Position numbers and translations under genes: made by a program. From Microbacteriaceae bacterium (GTDB lineage: Bacteria > Actinomycetota > Actinomycetes > Actinomycetales > Microbacteriaceae): 12,521 nucleotides of DNA. Positions within the stretch are counted from its first letter, which is position 1. Each line of letters starts with the position of its first letter. This document shows positions 6,386 to 12,521 of the stretch, one piece after another. Below the pieces are notes generated by a model, which saw only the letters and a list, made by a program, of their open reading frames with translations, had not been told where the DNA came from and did not search any database. The stretch spans positions 1 to 12,521 of the forward strand of contig CANGGA010000015.1 in NCBI GenBank assembly GCA_947453285.1, in the 5' to 3' direction.

Positions 6386-6457
6386 ACTTGAGTTCTCGCG
6401 GTCAACCAGCACTGCATCCAGCAGCGCCTCGAGATTGATCGCCCGAAAGGCAAGCTC
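6386..6457 (+). other. uppS-glyS intergenic region with glyS ribosome binding site
   Basis: This 72-nt gap holds a GAAAGG (6445-6450) placed 7 nt before the glyS ATG, a convincing SD. TTGAGT at 6388-6393 could be a -35, but I see no TAnnnT at the right distance, so I do not call a promoter. There is no stem-loop with a T-run, so nothing marks the end of the recO-uppS transcript. In M. tuberculosis the genes for Zur (FurB) and an SmtB-type repressor lie at this point; neither is present here. Confidence 0.5.
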
Positions 6458-7837
6458 ATGGCTACCCCTAACCGTCTCGACTCAGTAATCTCACTAGCAA
6501 AACGCCGCGGCTTCGTATTTCCGGCTGGCGAAATCTATGGTGGAACCCGTTCAGCTTGGGACTACGGACCACTCGGCGTCGAACTCAAAGAGAACATCAA
6601 GCGCCAGTGGTGGCGCACGGTCGTGAACAGTCGTGAAGACGTCGTTGGTCTCGACTCATCCGTGATTTTGCCTCGCAAGGTGTGGGAGACAAGCGGTCAC
6701 GTTAGAGAATTCGTCGACCCGCTAATTGAGTGCACTTCTTGCCACAAGCGCTATCGCGCCGACCACCTCGAAGAGGCCTTCGAAGAGAAGAAGGGTCGCG
6801 CCCCACAGTCGATGAGCGAAATAGCTTGCCCTGCCTGCGGTGGCAAAGATATCTGGACAGAACCAAAACTTTTCAATGGCCTCTTGAAGACATACCTCGG
6901 GCCAATCGAAGACGAATCTGGTTTGCACTATTTGCGCCCAGAGACCGCACAGGGCATCTTTGTGAACTTTGCGAACGTGCTCGGAGCCGCGCGCATGAAG
7001 CCGCCATTCGGCATCGGCCAAATTGGCAAGTCGTTCAGAAACGAAATTACTCCAGGAAACTTTATCTTCAGAACTCGCGAGTTCGAGCAGATGGAAATGG
7101 AATTTTTCGTCGAGCCTGGCACCGATGAAGAGTGGCACGACTACTGGATCGAGCAGCGACTCAACTGGTATCTAGATCTCGGAATCAAGCGCGAAAACCT
7201 TCGCCTCTTTGAACACCCGAAAGAGAAACTTTCGCACTACTCGAAGCGCACCGTAGACATCGAATACAAGTTCGGTTTTCAGGGAAGCGAGTTTGGCGAG
7301 CTAGAGGGCATCGCAAACCGCACAGACTACGACCTAACCGTTCACTCGAAGGAGTCTGGCGTTGACCTGAGCTACTTCGATCAGGGCAAGGGCGAGCGCT
7401 GGACTCCCTATGTGATCGAACCTGCCGCCGGCCTAACTCGTTCACTGATGGCGTTCTTGGTTGACGCGTATTCAGAAGACGAAGCCCCAAACACCAAGGG
7501 CGGCGTCGACGTTCGCACCGTGTTGCGTCTCGACTATCGACTCGCTCCAATCAAGGCAGCCGTATTGCCGCTTTCTCGCAACGAAGACCTATCGCCGATG
7601 GCGCGCAACCTCGCGGCAGAACTTCGCGGTCACTGGAACATCGACTTTGATGATTCTGGTGCAATTGGGCGTCGCTACCGTCGCCAAGACGAAATCGGCA
7701 CACCGTTCTGCATCACCGTCGACTTCGATTCACTAGAAGACCAGGCGGTAACGGTTCGCGAACGCGACACCATGTCTCAGGAACGCGTGTCGCTTAGCAA
7801 GCTCAAGGGTTACCTGGCCGAGAAGTTGGTCGGCTAG
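6458..7837 (+). CDS. glyS: Glycine--tRNA ligase, single-chain dimeric type
   Basis: This class II aminoacyl-tRNA synthetase charges tRNA-Gly with glycine. It is the alpha2 (eukaryote/archaea-like) form used by Actinobacteria rather than the two-gene glyQ/glyS tetramer; glyQS is an equally used symbol. Of 459 residues, the N-terminal part has RRGFVFPAGEIYGG (16-29) and four cysteines (C92, C95, C124, C127) resembling a zinc site. The catalytic core has LRPETAQGIF (159-168), motif 2 FRNEITPGNFIFRTREFEQ (193-211), and a motif 3 region EPAAGLTRS (321-329). The HGTP anticodon-binding domain spans about 360-459. ATG 6458 follows GAAAGG at 7 nt spacing. Only 4 nt separate its stop from dusB. The core motifs look complete. 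Confidence 0.97.
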   Translation: MATPNRLDSVISLAKRRGFVFPAGEIYGGTRSAWDYGPLGVELKENIKRQWWRTVVNSREDVVGLDSSVILPRKVWETSGHVREFVDPLIECTSCHKRYRADHLEEAFEEKKGRAPQSMSEIACPACGGKDIWTEPKLFNGLLKTYLGPIEDESGLHYLRPETAQGIFVNFANVLGAARMKPPFGIGQIGKSFRNEITPGNFIFRTREFEQMEMEFFVEPGTDEEWHDYWIEQRLNWYLDLGIKRENLRLFEHPKEKLSHYSKRTVDIEYKFGFQGSEFGELEGIANRTDYDLTVHSKESGVDLSYFDQGKGERWTPYVIEPAAGLTRSLMAFLVDAYSEDEAPNTKGGVDVRTVLRLDYRLAPIKAAVLPLSRNEDLSPMARNLAAELRGHWNIDFDDSGAIGRRYRRQDEIGTPFCITVDFDSLEDQAVTVRERDTMSQERVSLSKLKGYLAEKLVG

Positions 7838-7841
7838 TCGA

Positions 7842-9023
7842 ATGACCAGCGTTGCCAGCCGCCAACCTGCTCTGCAGTATGGCAAAATCGCGATCGACAC
7901 CCCAGTGGTGTTGGCGCCGATGGCTGGCATAACCAACACGGCTTTTCGCAGGCTCTGCCGCGAATTCGGTGGCGGTCTCTACGTTTCTGAGATGGTGACA
8001 TCGCGCGCGTTGGTTGAGCAAACCGAAGGTTCGCTTCGCATAATCGGCCACCACGAAAGTGAAGACATTCGCAGCGTTCAGCTCTACGGTGTTGACCCAT
8101 TAACTATCTCTAGGGCAATCAAGTTGTTGGTTGACGAAGATAAAGCCGATCACATCGATCTCAACTTCGGTTGCCCGGTGCCAAAAGTTACTCGAAAGGG
8201 TGGCGGTGCTGCGCTGCCATGGAAACGCGATCTATTCGAAGCCATCGTGAATTCTGCGGTTAAGGCGGCCGGTGAATTGCCGGTCACTGTAAAAATGCGC
8301 AAGGGAATCGACAGCGAACACCTCACTTTTCTAGATGCGGGCAAGACTGCACGTGATGCTGGTGTTGCAGCCATTGCATTGCACGGACGCACCGCGAGCG
8401 ACTATTACTCGGGAACAGCCGACTGGAACTCAATTGCCGAGTTGCGTGAGGCATTGCCAGACGTGCAGGTACTCGGCAATGGCGATATCTGGTCTGCTGC
8501 CGATGCAATTCGCATGATGCGCCAGACCGGTGTCGACGGAGTTGTAGTTGGTCGCGGCTGTCTCGGTCGCCCTTGGCTCTTCGGTGACTTGCAGCAAGCA
8601 TTCGATGAATATCGACGAGACCCAAATTCTGATGCGGCAATCAACTTGATTCAACCAAACCTCGGGGAAGTCGCCGATGCGTTCAAGCGGCATGCAGAAC
8701 TCTTGGTCGAATACTTCGAGAATGAAGACCACGCCTGCCGAGACATTCGAAAGCACGTTGCCTGGTATTTCAAGGGCTATCCGGTTGGCGGCGAATTCCG
8801 CGCGAAGCTGGCGCAGGTGCAGAGCCTCGATCACATGGATGAAATTCTCAGCGAACTCGACCGCTCAGCCCCTTATCCTGGCGAAGAAGCAGAGGGACCG
8901 CGCGGGCGTCTAGGCGGCGCTAAGACAACCTCGCTTCCGGAGCACTGGCTCGATTCGCAAGAACTCGTGGGAGACGACCGCACTATGTTGTTAGAGGCCG
9001 AGCTGAATGTGTCTGGGGGATAG
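7842..9023 (+). CDS. dusB: tRNA-dihydrouridine synthase (DusB type)
   Basis: This FMN- and NADPH-dependent enzyme reduces uridine to dihydrouridine in the tRNA D-loop. The 393-residue protein has an N-terminal TIM barrel with APMAGITNTAFR (25-36), NFGCPVPKVTRKGGG (108-122) containing catalytic Cys111, VTVKMRKG (148-155) with FMN-binding Lys151, HGRT (181-184), GNGDI (212-216) and VVVGRGCLGRPWLF (234-247). A helical tRNA-binding domain follows to about 340, then a proline/glycine-rich C-terminal tail ending at residue 393, which is common in actinobacterial DusB. ATG 7842 lies 4 nt after the glyS stop with no clear SD, suggesting coupling to glyS. Its TAG is immediately followed by the dgt ATG. 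The exact uridines modified cannot be predicted here. Confidence 0.94.
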   Translation: MTSVASRQPALQYGKIAIDTPVVLAPMAGITNTAFRRLCREFGGGLYVSEMVTSRALVEQTEGSLRIIGHHESEDIRSVQLYGVDPLTISRAIKLLVDEDKADHIDLNFGCPVPKVTRKGGGAALPWKRDLFEAIVNSAVKAAGELPVTVKMRKGIDSEHLTFLDAGKTARDAGVAAIALHGRTASDYYSGTADWNSIAELREALPDVQVLGNGDIWSAADAIRMMRQTGVDGVVVGRGCLGRPWLFGDLQQAFDEYRRDPNSDAAINLIQPNLGEVADAFKRHAELLVEYFENEDHACRDIRKHVAWYFKGYPVGGEFRAKLAQVQSLDHMDEILSELDRSAPYPGEEAEGPRGRLGGAKTTSLPEHWLDSQELVGDDRTMLLEAELNVSGG

Positions 9024-10298
9024 ATGGCAAATCTAGAGGCCGGCTATACCGATTTTGACCGAGAGCGCTTCGAACCCGAGGTTCGCAAGTCGAACGTGCA
9101 GCGCGGAGAATTTGCCCGCGACCGGGCAAGAGTCTTGCACTCGAGCGCTCTGCGCCGACTCGGTGCGAAGACCCAGGTGCTCTCGCCGAGCAACGGAGAC
9201 TTTGCCAGAACCAGACTTACCCATTCGCTCGAGGTGGCTCAGGTTGGCCGCGAGATGGCTACAGAGCTAGGTTTGAACCCCGATGTCGTCGACATGGCCT
9301 GTCTCGCACACGATCTTGGTCACCCGCCATTTGGGCACAACGGCGAAACCGCATTGAATAGCTGGGCAGAACCGATTGGCGGATTCGAGGGAAACGCGCA
9401 GACCCTTCGCCTGCTTACACGAATCGAGCCAAAGGTCTTCAGCGATGACGACGTTAGTCGCGGTCTGAACCTAACTCGAGCGAGCCTCGATGCAACCTGC
9501 AAGTATCCGTGGACCATCGAAGATGCAGTTAGAGACACCGGAGCGGGAAAGACCGCGAAGTTTGGCGTCTATGCAGACGACGTCGAAGTTTTCACCTGGT
9601 TGCGTGATGGAGCAACCGCGAAGCAGAAATGCATCGAGGCGCAGGTCATGGATTTCGCAGACGACGTTGCCTATTCTGTGCACGATTTTGAAGATGCGAT
9701 CGTCTCTGGGTTCATCAATCCGAGCGAACTCGCAGATCGAGGCGCACGCGAAAGCCTCATCGACAAGATTTCGATTTGGAATGGTGGCGAACTCGATCGT
9801 TCGCAATTATCTGAGGCATTCGATTCGCTCGAATCAAACGAATTTTGGTTGAAGTCTTTCAAGGGCGAGGCCCGCCAGCTCGCGACTCTAAAGAACTTGA
9901 GTTCAGCGCTGATTGGTGAATTCGTTCAGGCGTCGACAAAGCGCACCTTGGCCGCAGCGGGTGCGGAGGTAACTCGTTACCAATCGCAACTCTTGATTCC
10001 GTCTTCGGTTCGCGCTCAAATCAGCGTGCTCAAGGGGCTGGTCTCTGCGTTCTTGATGTCTCACGATTCGCGCAGACCTTTCTATGAATGGCAGCGTGCG
10101 CTTTTGCTCGAACTCAGCGACGCTCTGCTCGCCCAAAACGGAAGAGAACTCGACGCCTATTGTTCGGCGGCATGGTTCACTGCAACCGATGAGCAGGCTC
10201 AACGTCGTGTGATTGTCGATCAAATCGCATCGCTGACAGATCAGAGCGCCTTGACGCTGCATAACCGTCTGGTCGGCGGCCGGTCGGTTTCGGTCTAG
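9024..10298 (+). CDS. dgt: dGTPase-like deoxynucleoside triphosphate triphosphohydrolase
   Basis: This HD-domain enzyme cleaves dNTPs to deoxynucleosides and triphosphate, thereby limiting the dNTP pool. The 424-residue length fits the type 2 dGTPase-like subfamily. The metal site is visible: H67 (THSLEVAQVG), H96-D97 in CLAHDLGHPPFGHNGE (93-108), and an Asp of FADDVAYSVHD (211-221). RVLHSSALRRLGAKTQV (36-52) is the other family signature. ATG 9024 abuts the dusB stop with no gap and is preceded by GGGGGA (9015-9020), which can serve as SD. It sits next to dnaG, as in the M. tuberculosis dgt-dnaG pair, linking dNTP control with replication priming. Substrate range (dGTP only, or all dNTPs) is uncertain. 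Confidence 0.93.
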   Translation: MANLEAGYTDFDRERFEPEVRKSNVQRGEFARDRARVLHSSALRRLGAKTQVLSPSNGDFARTRLTHSLEVAQVGREMATELGLNPDVVDMACLAHDLGHPPFGHNGETALNSWAEPIGGFEGNAQTLRLLTRIEPKVFSDDDVSRGLNLTRASLDATCKYPWTIEDAVRDTGAGKTAKFGVYADDVEVFTWLRDGATAKQKCIEAQVMDFADDVAYSVHDFEDAIVSGFINPSELADRGARESLIDKISIWNGGELDRSQLSEAFDSLESNEFWLKSFKGEARQLATLKNLSSALIGEFVQASTKRTLAAAGAEVTRYQSQLLIPSSVRAQISVLKGLVSAFLMSHDSRRPFYEWQRALLLELSDALLAQNGRELDAYCSAAWFTATDEQAQRRVIVDQIASLTDQSALTLHNRLVGGRSVSV

Positions 10299-10302
10299 AA
10301 CC

Positions 10303-10308
10303 TAGGAT
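10303..10308 (+). promoter_or_regulatory. -10 element of a leaderless dnaG promoter
   Basis: TAGGAT fits TAnnnT and ends 7 nt before the dnaG ATG at 10316, inside the 17-nt gap after dgt. Any SD is poor (AGG, 9 nt away). The layout matches the -10/start spacing seen at tdk and the leuA leader. No clear -35 is present. If real, dnaG can be transcribed independently of glyS-dusB-dgt. Confidence 0.45.
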
Positions 10309-10315
10309 TAGTGGC

Positions 10316-12202
10316 ATGGCAGGCAGAATTCGCGCGCGAGACATTGAAGAGGTCAAGTCGCGCATCAATATTGCCGATGTGGTCAGTGACTATGTGGCCC
10401 TAAAGCCCGCTGGTGTCGGCTCGCTCAAAGGGCTTTGCCCATTTCACGACGAGAAGTCGCCTTCATTTACTGTCAAGCCGAACGATGGCTTCTACAAGTG
10501 TTTCGGCTGTGGCGAAGGCGGCGACGTCTACAAATTTGTTCAGCAACTTGATCACCTCAGCTTCTATGAAGCTGTCGAGAAACTAGCCGCCAGGGTGAGC
10601 TTCACTCTCACCTACGAGGAAGGCGGTGGCCCTTCACCAGATCACGGATTGCGCAATCGAATTCTCGAGGCCAACAACGCAGCCGCCACTTTCTATCAGT
10701 CGCAAATCATGAGCGACGGTGCAGAGGCTGGGCGCGAATTCTTGAAGGGTCGCGGTTTCGACAAAGCTGCGGCAGATCACTTTTCGATCGGCTTCGCACC
10801 AAAGGCCTGGGCCGAGCTCTACAACCACCTAAAGGCCAACGGTTTCACCGATGAAGAACTCATTGCTGCCGCTCTCGTGACCAAGGGCGACAAGGGAATC
10901 TACGACAAGTTTCGCGGTCGTCTAATTTGGCCAATCAAAGATTCAACCGGTCAGGTGATTGGTTTCGGTGCTCGAAAACTATTTGATGACGACAGCGGAC
11001 CGAAATATCTGAACTCGAGCGATACCTTGGTCTATCACAAGTCTCAGGTGCTCTATGGAATCGATCTTGCCAAGAAGGATATTTCAAAAAAGCAGCAGGT
11101 CGTAGTTGTCGAAGGCTACACAGATGTGATGGCTTGTCACCTTGCCGGAATCACAACAGCCGTTGCTACCTGCGGAACCGCTTTCGGCGATGATCACATT
11201 CGCACGCTAAACAGAATGCTGTCTAGCGAGATCGATTCGCCGGCTGAAGTAATTTTTACTTTTGACCCCGATGCGGCCGGTCAAAAGGCGGCAATGCGCG
11301 CCTACAACGACACTAATAAGTTCAACGCTCAAACATTCGTCGCAGTTGGCCCGGATGGCCTCGACCCGTGTGACCTGCGAAGCCAAAAGGGTGACGAGGC
11401 CGTCGTTGCCATGATTGAAAACAAGAAGCCGATCTTCGAATTTGCCATCAAGCAGAAGATTTCGAAGTTCGATCTGAACTCAATTGAAGGAAGGGTTGCC
11501 GCAGCCCGCGCGGCAGCTCCGGTAATTGCCGGCATCCGTGACGCAGCACTTCGCCCCGCATACACTCGCGAATTGGCTGGCTGGGTGAGTCTAGAGACCA
11601 ATGAGGTCGCGGCCCTCGTCGACGTTGCCCTTAAGGCCGCTCGAAACGAGTCTGTTTCGACAATGCGCAGAGATAACATCTCGGCATCTGAAAACCCTCC
11701 GCAGTTCGACGAAGAGGCAGAGCCGCAGGCATATCCGACCATTAATTTGAATGACCCAATCATGCGTTTCGAGCGACAACTGCTCGAAGTCTTGGTTCAG
11801 GTGCCAAAGGCCTTTGATCGAGCAACAGCTCTGCGCATCTGCAAATCGGGTTTCAGTGCTCCAGCGCACATTGCGGTAGCGACCGCAATCGAAGCAGCCG
11901 TCGACCACATCGGCGAGCACGAGTTTTTACCAACGCTAGCGATGTCTATTCCGGCCGAACTCCAGCCGGTGCTTCTTGAAATTGCCGGCCAAACCTTGCC
12001 GGCTCGAACCGAAGAAGCGCTTCTGGTTTATGGCCAGGGAGTCATTGCCCGAGATGTCTCTGCACTTCTTGCGCGCGAGAAGAATGAGCTTTTGGCGGCC
12101 CTTCGCAGAATCGATCCCGCTGTCGAGGTTGAGGCGCACCGAGAGATTCAACAAAAGCTTGTCGAACTCGAGAATGAACGCAGATCGGCCGGAGGTCGCT
12201 AG
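10316..12202 (+). CDS. dnaG: DNA primase DnaG
   Basis: DnaG synthesises the RNA primers for chromosome replication at the fork, bound to the DnaB helicase. The 628-residue protein has the CHC2 zinc domain (C41, H44, C62, C65; CPFHDEKSPSF and KCFGCGEGGD), the N-terminal catalytic fold (about 110-255), and a TOPRIM domain with VEGYTDVMA (265-273; Glu266) and FDPDAAGQKAA (316-326; Asp317 and Asp319). A C-terminal region of about 170 residues (460-628) corresponds to the DnaB-interacting domain. The usual DGDxAG of TOPRIM reads DPDAAG; both metal-binding Asp are kept, so activity should be intact. ATG 10316 gives the standard N-terminus. The stop is followed without gap by the GTG of the next gene. 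Confidence 0.97.
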   Translation: MAGRIRARDIEEVKSRINIADVVSDYVALKPAGVGSLKGLCPFHDEKSPSFTVKPNDGFYKCFGCGEGGDVYKFVQQLDHLSFYEAVEKLAARVSFTLTYEEGGGPSPDHGLRNRILEANNAAATFYQSQIMSDGAEAGREFLKGRGFDKAAADHFSIGFAPKAWAELYNHLKANGFTDEELIAAALVTKGDKGIYDKFRGRLIWPIKDSTGQVIGFGARKLFDDDSGPKYLNSSDTLVYHKSQVLYGIDLAKKDISKKQQVVVVEGYTDVMACHLAGITTAVATCGTAFGDDHIRTLNRMLSSEIDSPAEVIFTFDPDAAGQKAAMRAYNDTNKFNAQTFVAVGPDGLDPCDLRSQKGDEAVVAMIENKKPIFEFAIKQKISKFDLNSIEGRVAAARAAAPVIAGIRDAALRPAYTRELAGWVSLETNEVAALVDVALKAARNESVSTMRRDNISASENPPQFDEEAEPQAYPTINLNDPIMRFERQLLEVLVQVPKAFDRATALRICKSGFSAPAHIAVATAIEAAVDHIGEHEFLPTLAMSIPAELQPVLLEIAGQTLPARTEEALLVYGQGVIARDVSALLAREKNELLAALRRIDPAVEVEAHREIQQKLVELENERRSAGGR

Positions 12203-12521
12203 GTGAGCGTTAGTCGACAGAAAGTCGCAATCGAGCCAAAGTCTTTCGCCGAGTATGAGGCCGCGGTTATCGCAGCCGGTGCCGAGCTCAGCCCAATGGC
12301 CGAAGATGTTGCAGCCCTAATCTGGACCGACTACGCCCGCCCAGAGGCGCTTGCCGACCTACTCGAGAAAAACCCGCAACTCGAATGGGTGCAATTGCCG
12401 TTCGCCGGTGTTGATGCATTTGCCGAGGTTTTGCAAAATGCAGTCAGGTTCACATCGGCCAAGGGCTCATATCGCGAACCCGTTGCCGAGCACGCTCTTG
12501 CGCTAAGTCTTGCGCTTGCCC
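12203..12521 (+). CDS. D-isomer-specific 2-hydroxyacid dehydrogenase family protein, 5' part only
   Basis: The frame opens at GTG 12203 and is still open at the window edge (106 full codons). GGAGG at 12191-12195, 7 nt upstream and inside the end of dnaG, is the best canonical SD in the window. The N-terminal half of the substrate-binding domain is visible: residues 67-76 read EWVQLPFAGV, followed by DAF, and the segment TSAKGSYREPVAEHALALSL near the edge is typical just before the NAD-binding Rossmann domain. Family members reduce 2-keto acids to D-2-hydroxy acids (or the reverse) with NAD(P)H. The substrate cannot be assigned, and the GxGxxG motif and catalytic Arg/Glu/His lie beyond the window. 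It abuts the dnaG stop, so it is probably co-translated with it, though no functional link to priming is apparent. Confidence 0.85.
   Translation, partial: MSVSRQKVAIEPKSFAEYEAAVIAAGAELSPMAEDVAALIWTDYARPEALADLLEKNPQLEWVQLPFAGVDAFAEVLQNAVRFTSAKGSYREPVAEHALALSLALA

Noticed and set aside
6388..6405. TTGA...TCAA inverted repeat upstream of glyS as an operator
   Set aside because: The arms are only 4 bp with a 10-nt gap, which is expected by chance, and there is no second copy.
6722..7138. Antisense open frame of 138 codons within glyS
   Set aside because: It lies entirely opposite the conserved catalytic core of glycyl-tRNA synthetase and is a shadow frame.
11329..11763. Antisense open frame of 144 codons within dnaG
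   Set aside because: It has Ser/Ala/Arg-rich shadow composition, no recognisable motif and no SD.
1..12521. CRISPR arrays, insertion sequences, prophage genes, tRNA or rRNA genes
   Set aside because: I saw no spaced direct repeats, transposase or integrase motifs, or cloverleaf-like or rRNA sequence; almost all bases are in conserved housekeeping genes.

Overview
The window reads as core chromosome of a small, gene-dense actinobacterium, most likely family Microbacteriaceae. The protein sequences look actinobacterial, the GC content is moderate rather than very high, and genes abut or overlap almost everywhere. Several starts lack a Shine-Dalgarno (SD) sequence but have a TAnnnT -10 element 6-7 nt upstream, the usual actinobacterial layout for leaderless mRNAs. 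A lineage such as the freshwater Luna group (Rhodoluna/Aquiluna) would fit, but I cannot confirm a genus from this sequence.

Layout. Bases 1-2314 hold the end of ybeY (endoribonuclease acting on 16S rRNA ends), a CBS/CorC-type membrane protein started from TTG, and era (ribosome-assembly GTPase), all translationally coupled. Bases 2315-2476 are a 162-nt control region ahead of leuA. Bases 2477-4204 are leuA (2-isopropylmalate synthase), ending tail-to-tail, 3 bp apart, with tdk (thymidine kinase) on the minus strand (4208-4807). A 61-bp divergent gap then starts recO and uppS (4869-6385), overlapping by ATGA. After 72 nt come glyS, dusB and dgt, packed with 0-4 nt gaps (6458-10298). dnaG follows after 17 nt with a likely promoter of its own, and a truncated D-2-hydroxyacid dehydrogenase gene abuts it to the window end.

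How the genes fit together. The ybeY-corC-era and recO-uppS-glyS-dgt-dnaG order matches the conserved actinobacterial block known from Mycobacterium tuberculosis, with leuA-tdk between era and recO and without the two metal-regulator genes that mycobacteria carry between uppS and glyS. The genes serve ribosome maturation, translation (tRNA charging, dihydrouridine), DNA repair and replication, dNTP balance (tdk salvages dTMP, dgt hydrolyses dNTPs) and the wall lipid carrier.

The most interesting element is the leuA leader. A 14-codon open reading frame, GTG at 2353 to TAA at 2397, carries four consecutive leucine codons (CTC CTT CTA CTT). The bases over the first of these (GGTCTCCT, 2362-2369) are perfectly complementary to the leuA SD region (AGGAGACC, 2466-2473). 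An 11-bp perfect hairpin (2382-2392 with 2406-2416) lies between them and overlaps the leader stop codon, and no U-tract follows it. This points to a leucine-sensing translational attenuator: a ribosome stalled on the Leu codons would mask the anti-SD and free the leuA SD. A promoter-like element places the probable transcription start exactly on the leader GTG. I see no mobile elements, CRISPR arrays, tRNA or rRNA genes, or stretches over 300 nt without a gene.
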